DNA of 64,000 bases from Tolypeutes matacus (GCA_026826555.1 JAKSZT010054569.1:2153412-2217411), one strand, 5' to 3'; shown: positions 1 through 11,925, counted from the first letter of the stretch. Translations and numbers: made by a program. Notes: generated by a model not told the origin, from the sequence alone.

Positions 1-420
1 TATTACATGCAAATGTAAATGCTATTCATGTACTTTTCCTTTCATGTACAATCTTTTAGTTTCATAGTTTCGTTTTATATTTACATTTATATTAGATTAT
101 ATCCCTTCATATTATTATTTAGGCTTTCTCTGAATTTTTCACTGTTTCAACCCCGGACTCTCTGTCTAAACTTCCCCTCCATGTATCAGATCCTCTGTTA
201 TCCCACCAATCTCACCTTTTTCCGAAATCTCTCCTGGAGCCCTGTGGGGTGTTCCCATCTGAACTGGATTACCCTTTGTGTCCTCCCTTCTGCCTCGGCC
301 TAGAAATCCCATTGCCAGCTCCTTTTAGGGCTCATCCAGGGTCCCACTGATGCCGGCGGAGCTCACCCCTGGCAGCTTCCAAAAAAGGGGAGACGAAACT
401 TTGAAGGCCTTGCATACCTG
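1..420. other. Unassigned AT-rich sequence
   Basis: No gene or clear repeat was recognised. There is an octamer motif ATGCAAAT at 7-14. The stretch from about 420 onward resembles the 3' end of an old antisense L1. Confidence 0.4.
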
Positions 421-493
421 ACAAAGCCATTACTTTTCCTTCATATTTGATTAGTAGTTCTTCTGGATATAGAATTCTGGGTTAAAAGTCATA

Positions 494-864
494 CATATTT
501 TTTTATTTTTCACTTTATTTTGTACATTTACTAATTGAAAATATAGACAATTAAAAACTAAAAAGTAAACACAGATGAATAAATATATACATTTCTCAAT
601 TAAATGTAATGGATACATATAAAATTTTTTAAAATCAAACAATATGTTACATAATATATTTGGTTCATAGTAACGCATTCATACAGCATTTGTCCTTTTG
701 TGTCTGGCTTGCTTGACTCAACATAATGTCCTCCAGCTTCATCCATGTTGCCATATGCTTTATGACTTTGTTTCTTCTTACAGCTGCGTAATATTCCAAC
801 GTGTGAATAGACCACAGTTTGTTTATCCATTCATCTGTTGATAGACACCTGGGTTGTTTCCTGG
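494..864 (-). mobile_element. 5'-truncated L1, 3' end, minus strand
   Basis: The minus strand of about 650-860 encodes the familiar C-terminal part of L1 ORF2, including a T-D-E-W-I-N-K-L-W motif, with stops and frameshifts. It is followed by an A/T-rich tail near 498-512. A possible 8-bp target duplication aagtcata flanks it at 486-493 and 865-872. It belongs to the same lineage as the larger L1 at 28029-30328. Confidence 0.8.
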
Positions 865-1140
865 AAGTCATATTTTTTTTCAGCTTTTGAAGAGCCACTG
901 TGTTCCTGGCATTGATATCAAGAAGTTCAAGGTCATTTCAATTCATAATCCTTGAACTGGGATCTATTTTGTTTTTTTTCTCCCTGGAATCTTGTTTGCC
1001 TCTTTGTCTTCTGTGTTCTAAAATATTGTGATACTGTGCCTTGGTTGGAGTTTATTTCATCTAGTTTGCAGTGTGAACCCTTTTCATCTGGAAATTCAAA
1101 TCCTTCAGTATAGGGACATCTTGAAATATTTTGTAGTTTA

Positions 1141-1200
1141 TTTCCTTCCTTTCTCCCTCCCTCCCTCCCTCCCAACCTTCTTTCCTTCCTTCCTTCCTTT
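1141..1200. repeat. Pyrimidine simple repeat (CTTT/CTCC)n
   Basis: Imperfect runs of ccttt and ccctcc over 60 bases. Confidence 0.9.
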
Positions 1201-2769
1201 ATTTCTTCTCTCTTTCTAGACCTCTCATTATTTGGATTTTGGGCATCCTGAATCGATCTTTTTTTTTTCTTATCTTTTCCCTCCTATTTTAAAAATCTCT
1301 TTATCTTATAACCCTTCTGTTGACCTTTATTCCCATTTCTACCTTAATAATTTTAATTTTACTGGTGGTTCTGTTTTGCTCTCTTTGTGTTCTTTTTTTC
1401 CCCTGTCATCCCGTTCTTCTTTTCATAAATGCAAAAGATCTTCTTTTATATCTCTCAGGATATTAAATATATTCTGAACATAAAATATTTTCTTTTCCTT
1501 GCATAATTTCTGTTAGGTTGCTCTTTTCCTGTTTGTTTGATTTGATTTCTATCTTCCATGTTGGAGCTTTTCCTCAGATGTCTGAGGAAACTCTAGTTTT
1601 CTGCTCTTATTAAAAGTGGGGCACTGAAATGCTGTCTGGAAGCTCTGAGCTTGCCATTCAGGCCTGTCAGCTGTGGGCTTCATAGTAGGATCTGGCTGGG
1701 CTATTTTTCTGGGGCACCTCAGTGTCAGCATCTTTAGCTTTTTCCTCTTGAGCGGTCCAGAGCTGCGGGGAGAAGCTCTCCCATCTCCTGCTTGGAGGTA
1801 TCAGCCTGGCGGCTCCATTCTAAGGCCCAGCAAGGACGAAGGCTGGAGGCCTTGGCATTTAGGCTGTGAATACTCACCCTCTGTGTTCAGTACCCTGCCC
1901 TCTGCCTCTCACTCTGCCTGGTATCCTCCGACTAGGGAGTCTCCATCTCTCCCTTCCCAGCTAGTAAACAGGCCTCTAGTCTCCTGCGGGCATGGAGGCA
2001 GGATTTGCAGATCCACCTGCTATGGGACTCTCTCAACAAGCCCTCTGTGCGTAGGTGCCCCCTTCCTCCCACATTCCCAGAGGCTTTACAGTCAATTCCT
2101 GGTCCTTTTGGGACTGCTGGTGGGACAATAGGGCTGCTTCTTGGCCTCCTGCTGTTAGCGTAGGAGACAGCTTTCGCAGCTGCATTAAATCAGTTAGTTA
2201 TCAGGCCAGCGAACATTTGCTGCCCAACCCCCAAACCTTGTTGCTGTTGTCTGCTTTCCCATTCTCCTTTGTCCCCATGAGTTTATACCCCCTCATCTCC
2301 CCGTAGCGTTTCAATGCACGCTTATTCCATGGCACCTCTTTTGTTCATTGTAAATCTGTCTGATCTCTCCTCTGAAGGAGGAGATGCATCCTGCACATAT
2401 AAAAACTTTTGGTACTTAGCAGCGAGAGGTAGTTGTGCACTGGAGGGTAACTACGTTGAGTTCAGGGCGGTGGACCAGGCAGGCTCGGAGTCAGGCACTG
2501 GGCCTCACTTGTGGGCCCATCTCTGCTCCAGGGAGCCCATGACTGGCTGTAGTTTCCCTCCTTTCATCCATAGAGAGTCTGGTTTTCATCGGTGACATCT
2601 CAATGGCCGTAATCACGACCTTTCCTTTTCCCTTCTTTATCAGCAAGGAGACGTGGATGGAAGTGAAAGAAAGCTTAGAAACAAAGTCTTCTGTAGACTG
2701 GTAGGAAAAGGAAGGCCTGGGATGACAACGGAAGTCAAGAGACTAACTCCTTTCCATGGTCTTCTCTGC

Positions 2770-3705
2770 CCTCTTTTTTAACGAAATATTGTCACTGGTT
2801 ATAAAAGTAAAACAAGCTTGATGTAGGAAATTTGAGAAATAAAGAGTAATACAAAGAAAAAAGATTTAAGATGGTTGATAACCCCACCTCTTTAAACATT
2901 CTATTATAATTGTATATATTAATATGCACACATGTATAGCTAAAGAATGTTGGAATCCTGCTGAACACAGTATTAAATATTGCTTTTTGTATTCAATATT
3001 ACATTGTGAACATTTCTTACGTCATTAAATCTCCTTTGAAGGCATGATTCTTAAAAAATGCAAAGTATTTTGCTGTGTACATATGCTACATAATTTAAAC
3101 TATTTAGTCTTTTTTTACTTTTTCGTTACTACAAAAATGCTTTAATTAATAATTTTATACCATACAATTTTGACTTATTTATTCTTATTTCTGTAGAGTT
3201 TATAGAAATGAATTTACTGGGTTATAGGGAATGGACATTTTTGAAGGTCTTAATGCATGTTATCAAACTGCCAACCCCCAAAATTGTACCAAATTATAGT
3301 ACCACCAGCAGAGAATAAAAGAGGTTATTTCTCTAGTCCCTGACTATATGCATCACTATATATAGTTGACAATTTAATAAACATGTCAGTTTTTTCAATT
3401 TGCATTTCTATATTTGGTTAAACTATCCACCCTCTTATTTTTTTTAGATTTCAGGTGACTATTTTTACTACTATTTTGTTAAATTTTTCCATTTTAATAT
3501 TTTGAGGTTTATTATTTTTAACTGATTATTAAGAACTCTATCAATATAATCAACCCTTTGTTAGGCCATAAACAGTTTCCTTCAGTTTATTACTTCCCTT
3601 TTTTACTTTTGTTTAGATTTTTTTCTGATTTATAGAAAGTAATAGATTTTTATGTGATCAAAACTATCTTTGCAATTTCTTCTTTTTTTATATGGAAAAG
3701 TTTGC
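2770..3705 (-). mobile_element. Old mammalian L1 ORF2 fragment, minus strand
   Basis: The plus strand follows the antisense of an old L1 ORF2 3' part in order: an aaccccacctctttaaacat block, the 'ttactgggttatagggaa' block, 'caaactgccaa', 'gtaccaccagcagagaat', then 'tttgcatttct'. Divergence is high and no open frame remains. Confidence 0.75.
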
Positions 3706-4586
3706 AGATTTCTTAACCGGACACAAGTAGGTGTATTTCTCAGAAAGTCATCTATCATTTATTAGGACCACATTTACTCAGAATCTGAAGGCTGTTTCAA
3801 ATACTGAACGGGAAGATTAGGCTCATTAGAGCTTCCTGCTCCCTTTGCCATATCTGTCCATTCTGCCTGTTGCTACTTCCACAAAGAGGACGTGCTGGCC
3901 ACTGGTCTGATCAACTCCCAGCAGAACCACAGACCCTGCCATAGCTGTCACCGTTTCTCTAAGCCATGAAAATTTCCCCAGTAGCCCTTGGGATACTTCA
4001 GCCCATATCCACCTTCATTTGAAAGTCCTAGGACCTTCTGCAGAAGACTTGCTTAAGCAAGAAATAGCAAAGACTGCTCCCGGCACCAGCTGACAGTCAG
4101 ACAGTAACAAGTCATTTTTCTCTCCTTGTAGCTACCTAATGAGTAATCATAGTGACTTTCCCCAGACCGGGCTGGGAGACTGGCAGTGTTCCTCGGAGTT
4201 ATGTCCTTTCATCTTGCCTGTTTGACACCCCTGTTGACAAGACGGGAGATGCCGGGCCAGATGGCACTGGGCACATTATACAGATGAGTGGCAGGAGTCC
4301 AGGTGTGCCGAGTTGGGGAGGAGGCAGGGGAGAAACCGGGCATTTCATCACTGGAGTGTCCTAGAAAGAACAATTCCAGCTGGAGTCTGTCTCTTCTTGA
4401 GAGCCCGAGTGATTGATGTTCTAAACAGATTCTGAAATGCCCGTTTCACTAAGGGCCCAGGAAAAATTAATACATGCGTTCTAATGACTTCATTTTCTAT
4501 TAGGTCCTCTATGAAGAGAGAAGTACGCTTTGCAGGAGAAAGAGCACTGTGCTAAGAGCCAGAGGCTCTGGGTTCTACTACCTCAA
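3705..4586. other. Unassigned intronic sequence
   Basis: No repeat, exon or RNA gene was recognised. Confidence 0.4.
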
Positions 4587-4690
4587 AGGGTGACCAGCTG
4601 TCCCAGTTTGCCTGGGAATGAGGGGGCTTTCCAGGGATGCTCCATTTTAGAATTGCAGCAGTCCTGGGCAACTGGGACAGCCAGCCTCCC
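4587..4690. mobile_element. Palindromic DNA-transposon remnant (MITE-like)
   Basis: The left end AGGGTGACCAGCTGTCCCAG is mirrored by an inverted copy at about 4671-4690 (ctgggacagccagcct). The ends fit the class of small mammalian DNA elements that begin AGGGTGACCA. It has no coding capacity. Confidence 0.65.
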
Positions 4691-4789
4691 TACTCAGCTG
4701 TGTGGCTTTGCACATGCCAGTCATTCACCCTGCTCAGCCCACGTCTGCCTTCGCAGAGTTGAAGTGAGCATTATGAGGTATTGAGGGAG

Positions 4790-5005
4790 ACAGAGCAGCT
4801 TATAAGCTTCATGACCCTAGGCAAGTCACTTAACCTCTTTAAGCCTGATCTTTACTTCCTAGTCTCTACAATGGGGAAAGTCCTAGTGCATATCTCATGG
4901 GACTTCTGTGAGAATTAAATGAAAAGTGAGAATTAAGTGTAAAGCGCTGATCACAGTGCTTGACACATAGTAGGTCCTGGTAACTGCCAGCTGTGGTTCT
5001 TGTTA
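4790..5005 (+). mobile_element. MIR SINE
   Basis: The core 'ccctaggcaagtcacttaac', a 'caatggggaaag' block and the 3' end 'gcttgacacatagtaggtcc' are in MIR order. Confidence 0.85.
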
Positions 5006-5339
5006 CAGTGCATGTGGGAGAACATTGTCAAAACTAGATGACATGGATGTCATGATTACTAGAAAAGTCCTTGGGTTTAGGGAAATCAACTCTGACTTCT
5101 TTGGGTCAGATTGCTTTCATTCAAAGGGACCAGGTTAAAGTCTCAGAGAGCCAGAGTATTCAATGGATTCTAGAAGATCCTTCTGGAGGCTCAGCTCTAG
5201 GCAAATGAGGTGACAGCCAAAGCAGAAAAGATCTCCTACTCTTCCCCTGGACATGTGCTCTAATGCTTTCAAGGACAGTTCAATGTTGCTTATCAGAAAG
5301 TAAATGGCTGCAGAGTGGGCAAGGTGGAGAGGTATATAA

Positions 5340-5470
5340 AGGATTTTATTCAACAGTCGTGTATTAAGCTCCAGCGCTGCTCCATACCTGATACTGGTTG
5401 TCATGGAGACAAAGATGAGGAAGACTCAGTTCCTATCAGGTCTACACGAGGTCACTGGGATGCGTGTTGA
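5340..5470 (-). mobile_element. L2 LINE 3' fragment
   Basis: Antisense L2 end pattern: a 'gtgtattaagctcc' block followed by 'gatgaggaagactcagttcc'. Weakly matched. Confidence 0.45.
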
Positions 5471-5794
5471 AGAAGGAGCAGGGGACTGTGAGGTGGAAAG
5501 GAACTCTGAGAGCGTGGGAGGCAATGCTCAACTATGTGAGAGTTAGTCCATATGGAGAACACACACAGTGATTCGTGGTGGTGGGTGTGGGAGGTGGGTG
5601 GAGCTGTGCTGTGTAAGTGTGAATTCCAGGCTTACATGACTAAGGGACCTGAGCAGCCTGAAGGTCACAGCACCCCATGAAGGAGTTGGGCTTTGCGGGT
5701 AGTCCCCAGGGACCCACCACAAGTGTTCAAGGGAGAGGTAGAGAAGATCGGATTTCTGAATTTCAACCACTGCTTTAACTACGTAGATTTCTCT

Positions 5795-6030
5795 GCAATT
5801 ATGTTCATCATAGCCTCATTTACTAGCAAAAATTACAGTTCATATGTGTTCCTTTGAGTCAGTTATGCTGTGTTGATACAATGGAATACTGTATTAAAAT
5901 TGATATCATTGATGTGTGTTCATTGACATGGAAAGACTTTAAAGAGAGGGTTACAAAGCAGGATGTAGCATTTCCACATTTCATTTACAACTACATATAT
6001 GTTTTACAGTGGTGGGCTGGAGACAGCTCC
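5795..6030 (+). mobile_element. Old L1 ORF2 fragment
   Basis: The blocks 'atacaatggaatactgt' and 'gacatggaaagactt' correspond to the sense strand of the L1 ORF2 3' end. The frame is broken. Confidence 0.65.
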
Positions 6031-6121
6031 CATGAGCTCATGAGGACTGATTGTTAGCATACCTTCCCAGTTCATATTCAGTGATATCATGCTGGGAGCT
6101 TGAAATCAGCCATTGTGGGTT

Positions 6122-6550
6122 TGTTAGTCAGTGTGTTCTGGGGAAACAGAACCGACAGGAGATATCTGTAAATAATAGGAAATTTTATAGAATTGTCTTA
6201 CACAACTGTGGGGTTGCACAAGTCCAAATTCTGGAGGGCAGGCTGCAAGCCAGGGACTCAGATGAAGGTCCTCTTTGAGTTCTCCAGGAGACACTGGCTA
6301 TCTGTGGTCGAGATGGGAATTCACTCTCTGAATGCTGAAATCACTTTTCCTTTTAAGGCCTTCAACTGACTGGATGAGGTGTTACTCATTGCTGACACCA
6401 GTCTCCTCAGCTGATTGTAGATGTTATCAGCCATTTATGCAATCATGTCACTGGTGATTAAAGTCCGTGAAATGCCCTTGTATTACAATTAGCCCAGTAC
6501 TTGCTTGACCAAACAACTGGGCACCATTACCTGGCTGAGTTGACACATTA
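6122..6550 (-). mobile_element. LTR-like interspersed repeat (MaLR/ERVL type, family not fixed)
   Basis: Read on the minus strand it starts near TGTGTCAACT, contains 'gcccagttgtttggtcaag' and 'cagttgaaggcc', and ends with 'ctgtttccccagaacac' then ACTAACA. This is the layout of a common mammalian solo-LTR-type repeat. No internal retroviral genes are present. Confidence 0.6.
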
Positions 6551-6799
6551 GCCTATTACATGGGGTATTTATTATGGAAAATGGCAAATACGACACATCA
6601 GGGCTTTTTCTTTTTCCCCCATAGAGCTACTTGTTAAACAGTTACCAGTACCCCTCTGTATACATAACTATTCAGAGAAGAGCCTGGGTATCACTGAATG
6701 GTGAGATTAAAGGTGAGTTCTTTTCTTATCTCTATTTTCCAAGTTTTAAAAATTGACATGTAGCATTTAGGCAAAAAATTTTTTTCATTAAAAGGAATG

Positions 6800-6940
6800 C
6801 CAATTTGGCAGCAGTGCTGACAATGAGGGACAGGAGTGAGGAGATCAATTAAGAGGCCATTCTGACAGTCCTGGGAGAACTGACGAAAGCCTGGGATTGG
6901 ACACTGCTAAAGCTGTGGGGAGATTTCTGAAAGAGACCAC
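6800..6940 (-). mobile_element. L2 LINE fragment
   Basis: 'gaggccattctgacagtcc' followed by 'gaaagcctgggattgg' aligns with the antisense L2 reverse-transcriptase end. Confidence 0.5.
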
Positions 6941-7261
6941 CCTATAACTTAAAAAACTCTCAGTCATTTTCAGGTGGAAAATGCATTGGAAATGGCTACT
7001 TTGGCAATCCTTCTATATGACCAACCCAAGAAAAAACAGAAATGAATGTCATGGAAAATGGAGCATCCGTGGGTTAAAACCTAACATGTCAACTTTCATT
7101 TTATCTCAGAATTTCAAATCCTCTTCAAATCTCATCACTATTGAAGGTGGTGGCCACAAGCAAAATGGCTGGATTTGGATGTCCTTGCTCCCAGGAGTGC
7201 CTGCCTACTTTGCCTAGATATATTGAGTCATTGACAGAACAAAAGACAGAAGAGGACAAGA

Positions 7262-7335
7262 TCCAGTATTCATTTATATATCCATAGTGCCTGGCCTAGA
7301 GGAAGAGTTTTTGATGAATGAATGAATGAAACATG
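7262..7335 (+). mobile_element. L2 LINE 3' terminus
   Basis: 'catagtgcctggcctagagg' leads to a tail of gaatgaatgaatgaa, typical of L2 3' ends. Confidence 0.6.
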
Positions 7336-7754
7336 GAGCTTCTCTAGCTGTGTGCTGGTAAATGTTTACCTACCAGTTCTCCAAAGATAAAACCTCTGAT
7401 TTATAGCATTTGCTGATATTTGTGGTGTAAATACTTCCACCATGGCCAGTGTCATGTTACAAGAGTGAAGTCACTCATCTTGGGGTTGAGAAGAGATGAG
7501 CATGATGGGCTCAGCTGGCTGCGGCACACCACTGGCCCCTTGGAATTCAGGCCTTTAATGACTGCCCCCAGGCACCTCTCCGACTAGACCCCCTCCCCTC
7601 AGTCACTTGGTGAGCTCTGCCTTGCCCTAGCCCTGCCGTCATCCCAAGGCTTCCCCCCCGACTCTGAGGATATTCTCAATGAATGCTGTGGTCCCTGAAC
7701 AGAGTCCAGACAAAGGAATTGGCCTCAAATAGGGAGCCCATCAGAGACATTGGA

Positions 7755-7905
7755 TTAGGGTTGAGGGAAATCTGGGTTCAGGTCATATGTGACCACAAGG
7801 AGGTCACAGGAATCTCTGGGGCTCCATCTTCTCATCTGTCTAATGGAGACAATAATATCCACCTCCCACCTCCTGGAGGGGCTTTTAAGAGTCCCTAAAA
7901 GTGGG
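7755..7905 (+). mobile_element. MIR SINE, diverged
   Basis: 'ctgggttcaggtcatatgtg', 'catctgtctaatgg' and 'caataatatccacctcc' appear in MIR order. Confidence 0.5.
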
Positions 7906-8454
7906 TGTAAAGCTCCAAAGAATGCCTTTTCTTTCTCTCCCTCTTTCTTTCTCCTTCTCCCCTCTGAAACCCCACTCCAAATTTACGTGGGCCCTCTTAT
8001 GTGGGAACAGGAGCCAAGACTTCCTTTTAGTGTCTTGGGGTCGGGGGTGTCAGTTAGGCTTCAGAGATCTTAGGGGCCTGAGACAAACCAGAAGTAAGTT
8101 GTGAAACTGAGCCTTCAGCCCTTCTGCCATAGCCTGTGACCTGTTGGGCAGGGCCAGCTGGTCTCCCTGCAGCAGAGGTGTTATGAACCCCTCCAGAGGC
8201 AGCAGGGTCTTCAAGGGCCCGTAACCGTGGGGGCCGGACCTGGTTTAACAGGGTAGCATTGAATTTCCTGAGTTATGAGGCACTCTTCAGTTTTATGAAC
8301 TGTCTTATTTTTATTAGGCCTCAATCAGGGCAGAGGAAAATCCCTATTCTTGTGGCTGGCCATGCCAGGATGTCCACCCAAGCAGAGAGATGCTCAAGAG
8401 TCACATCTCTGGGAGAGCAGCTGTCCCTCAGTTAAAGGGACTAGAGGGACAAAA

Positions 8455-8596
8455 ATAGCACTTACAGTGATTCTAATAACAATGTTTTCATACTGTGGGC
8501 CTGATCCTGTGCTAGTGTGTTATGTGCCATCTAAACCTCAAAACAACACTATGTGGTGGATATTATACAGTGGAGAAACCGAGGCCTAACAATGTT

Positions 8597-8628
<32 letters not shown>

Positions 8629-8730
8629 TTCCTAACAATGTTTTGCAACCTGTCCAATGTCACACAGCTAGAAAGTGGTGGCTCAACACACAGGTCATCT
8701 GATTCCAAGGCCCTTCAAGAGGCACTGCCA
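8455..8730 (-). mobile_element. MIR SINE, interrupted by a poly(T) insert
   Basis: The antisense MIR pattern 'gatcctgtgctagtgtg', 'cctcaaaacaacactatg' and 'tggagaaaccgagg' resumes after the insert with 'aatgtcacacagctagaaag'. Confidence 0.8.
8599..8630 (-). mobile_element. Poly(A)-only retroinsertion (poly(T) on the + strand)
   Basis: A 32-base tract of T with a single C sits between two exact copies of cctaacaatgtttt (8585-8598 and 8631-8644). The duplication marks an L1-type target-primed insertion that left only the tail, with no body sequence. Confidence 0.75.
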
Positions 8731-8910
8731 TAGATTCTTCATTGGGCGGGGAGTTAGAGCGCTCTCCCCCAGCCTCTTTGGGCTGGTTGCTTGAGGTTCA
8801 GTGCGTTCTCATTTCTTTTTCTGCTCCACAATGCAGAGGCACAGTGGGAAATGTCTCCTGGAGCTGCTATATTTTAAGGGCTAAAATCATCTGAGGCATA
8901 CCTGAGTCCT

Positions 8911-8965
8911 ACCCCTCCCTCCCTCCCTCCCTTCCTCTCTTCCTTCCTTCCCTCATTCCTTTCCC
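8911..8965. repeat. (CCCT)n / (CCTT)n simple repeat
   Basis: Tandem ccct units grading into cctt units. Confidence 0.9.
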
Positions 8966-9039
8966 TACCCCTGAATCATGCATCTTGTCTGCAGGACCCA
9001 GAGCTACAAGTTGTTCCACAGTATATACTCATGGGGCGA

Positions 9040-9560
9040 CTGCAAAAAGCAACCCTCTGTTCAGCTATTAAAATAACCTTCCCTCAGTAATGGATTAGTT
9101 ATTTCAGCAATGAGGCCCATTTGAAGGGAGATCATGAGATAATTGACTGTCAAACAGTTGAGCAATGCTAAGGTCAATTGCAGTGGAGGTCAATTCGTTT
9201 GAACAATGGGCTTGCTTCTGACAGGCCTCATAATGTTGATAATAATAACTTTGGTTTAATGGAAGTGTTCAATGTTGTTAGAGAAGAATGAACTATTAGA
9301 CGTTCAGATTAAGTATTGTCTAAACTCAGAAGGTTTTGGAGATGGTTTGGTCATGGCGAATGCAAAACCCTCCATAGGGAAAACCGGCTTTAAAGAACAG
9401 CTGGATTTAATGTCAAAGGCAAATGATTTTCTTTCCCCCTTTACCGATTGACTTAAATTTACACTGTACAGACCATGATTATTCCCCAACTCTATATTTA
9501 TAGCTTCTCGTTTGCATTTTCCAGAATAATTAAGAATTTAACCTAGAATGGGCCATATTT
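9040..9560. promoter_or_regulatory. Candidate conserved noncoding element
   Basis: About 500 bases are repeat-free and AT-rich, with many TAAT/ATTA cores (for example near 9090 and 9300) and no simple-sequence decay. This is the texture of intronic developmental enhancers. Conservation cannot be tested from one sequence, so this is a guess from composition. Confidence 0.25.
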
Positions 9561-10191
9561 GAGGAGAGGTGAATGCTTCCTGATTTTTCAAATGAACCAT
9601 CTAAATTAGATGCTAAATATACATTGTATTCTCTTTGTCTCCTGCTTAAAGTCCTTCTCAACCTCTGGAGCCATTACTGGAATCCCATGGGGAGAGAGCT
9701 CTCACCCCATCCAGAGTTTGTCTTTGTCTGGGAGGACGACCGTCATGCCCAGGGTACAAACTGTTTCACCAGCATGATTCTCTTTGCCTGCGGTTGTGGA
9801 GCCAGACGACGAGCCCTGTAACCTTTTCAATAGGGGGACACCGAGCCACTCTCCAGTGAGTCCTCAGCAGATAGCAGAACAGGGAAGCAGCTCCGGATTC
9901 TTTGCTTAAATGACACTGGAAATCATTTCCAAATCGGTTTTGTTCTGCTAGCCAGTGCCGGCCCTTTCGTTGTGCTTTCGAGGCTCTCCGTCCCCGGAAA
10001 TGTAACCTCACAGCCCTGAGGACGGCTGAGGACTAAGAAATATGCCAATGTTACCAAGTGGCTGGAGAAGCTAGGAGGTCATCCCAGATCTGTCTGAGTT
10101 AAGAGACTACACTCCCTTCTCTGTCCTCTGCTGCCTCATTAGAGTGGGGGCGTCTTGCTCCTTTGGGGAGGAAGCGCTGGATCTGCTTCTT

Positions 10192-10288
10192 TTTTATTTT
10201 TTATTTTTTACCGGGAGGTCCCAGGGATTGAACCCAGGTCCCTCCATATGGGAGACGGACGTCCAACCATTTGAGCCACATCTGCCCC
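10192..10288 (-). mobile_element. Xenarthran tRNA-derived SINE (DAS-like), short copy
   Basis: On the minus strand it starts GGGGGCAGATGTGGCTCAAA, has an A box in gtggctcaaatgg and a B box in gggttcaatcc, and ends in an A-rich tail with aaaataaa units. Flanking duplications ctgg(a/g)tctgcttctt lie at 10177-10191 and 10289-10303 with one mismatch. Only the tRNA-like head is present, about 97 bp. Confidence 0.88.
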
Positions 10289-10975
10289 CTGGGTCTGCTT
10301 CTTAAGGTCACGCTCTGTTAGTGGGTAGGAGGCCCTTCTGGCCATGCTGACCCTGCAGCTGCTGGATTCTGCACGGCTACAACGAGGCTGATAAGAGAGG
10401 GTGTGTTCTGGGCAGGTGGACACGGAGATGATTCATCAGAGCTTCCTGGGATACCTGCAGCCACAGGCAGTTGTTTCCTTCCTTGGGGGCAGAAGGAAGG
10501 TGAGGGGAACCATAAGGCTCTGGGTGGGTGTTGGTATGGAAACGGCCAGAGGCTCCTTCAGATTTCTAGGATGGAGCAGAGCCCGTTGAGGCGTGTTGGG
10601 CGTGCTGAGGACAGCTCATCCAATCTCACTCTAAGTTAGCAAGTTGTCTGCAAAGCTGCCTGCATGATTTGATTCCAGGGTGTCAGATGCCATCCTCCCC
10701 AATTCCCCACTCCAAATTAGCAATGATCCCAACAATAGCATCTTTAATGTCTGTTGCAGAAGAGGCACCTGCCAAGTAAACAGGGTAACACGTGAATCCA
10801 ATGGCACTCACCTGGACCAGTTCACCTGTCCGATTAGTTAGCAAAGATCAGAGCTTTGTGGGTTCTGATGGGTCCATTTGGACTTTGAAGCCCAGCACCG
10901 GGGACATCCCTGGGAAGAATACGCCTCGGTGAAGTTCTGCAGGGGAGGAACTTGACTAATGAGAAACGGTGCTTG
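10289..10975. other. Unassigned intronic sequence
   Basis: After the SINE duplication no repeat or exon was recognised. Confidence 0.4.
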
Positions 10976-10977
10976 CT

Positions 10978-11060
10978 GACATTCATCAAGCACTCCATTA
11001 ACGAGCGCGGTATGCACTTGTTAGTAGTTGCATACATCTTCTCATTTCATCCTGGGGGTG
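10978..11060 (-). mobile_element. MIR SINE fragment, weak
   Basis: 'catcaagcactccattaac' and 'catcttctcatttcatcctg' follow the antisense MIR order. Confidence 0.35.
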
Positions 11061-11699
11061 GGGAAGAGGGAGGGGAGATGCTGAAAGGTTAGGAGATTTT
11101 GCCTATTCCAAATTTTGCTTTGAGTTGGCCTGGCATTCTAGTAGCTACCTGAATACACACACACACGCATACAGAGGAGTTCCTTTGAGTCCTTTATGCT
11201 GCACCGATAGATACGTATATGTATGGAAATCCCCCACTGGACTATATTTACCATCCCTTTCGCCCCCACAACTAGGGAATCTTGTATCAGACAAGACTCT
11301 CAGTATAAATGATGATCAGTTCTTGTTACGTGGACTTCTGCTCATCTAGAAGATGGATATAAAATCCTCTCACAGCCAGAGTAAAGGAATTATCAGAGCT
11401 AGTTCCTCAATATTAAGGGAAAAAATTAAGTTAATACATTCTCAAGGAACAGAACCATCCTGGAGACCTGCTAAGTCACTCTCCTTTAGAATTACTCTTC
11501 CCACTTTATAGCTAGACAAAATGAGGCCAAGCATTTTCACTGGCCTGAAAGCAGGATTAGAATGGTGGCTGAAGAGACTCTTTCATTTAGTTACTTTTAG
11601 CTTTCTGTCATTTCCTGTGACAGGAAAAAAAAAAAAGACTAACTCCATGAGAATGGCAGGCAAGGGTTTAAGAAAAGCCTCTAATACTTCCTTTGTTTT

Positions 11700-11925
11700 G
11701 GCTTCAAACATGCTGTTGATAACAGCTGTTACCAGTGTACAGTGTGTTTATTGTTGAGTAATTATGCTTTGCTTTCATATTGGCAAAGCTATTATTTGTA
11801 CCCGTAGGAGCAGTGGACATCTTGTGTGCACAAATGAATTAATGTGACAATGGCTTTCTACTTTGGATGCAGTGACTTGTTAATGCCTTCATCTGCAGGG
11901 CTGTTAAATAAATAGCCAGGTCCGT
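11700..11925. promoter_or_regulatory. Candidate conserved noncoding element, weak
   Basis: A repeat-free stretch carries clustered TTGTT/ACAATG and TTAATG words and is bounded by ordinary intronic sequence. There is no direct evidence of function. Confidence 0.15.

Larger units (their letters stand above)
420..2770 (-). mobile_element. Probable 3' untranslated region of an old L1 (antisense), interrupted
   Basis: The stretches 420-493 and about 890-1560 resemble the T-rich 3' region of old mammalian L1 elements read on the minus strand. They are split by a younger L1 at 494-864. The sequence to 2770 has no recognised family but leads directly into L1 ORF2-like sequence, so the whole block may be one decayed L1. 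The assignment of 1560-2770 is inference. Confidence 0.4.

Noticed and set aside
1673..2131. 152-codon open frame
   Set aside because: Lies in probable old L1 3' untranslated sequence; no recognised protein.
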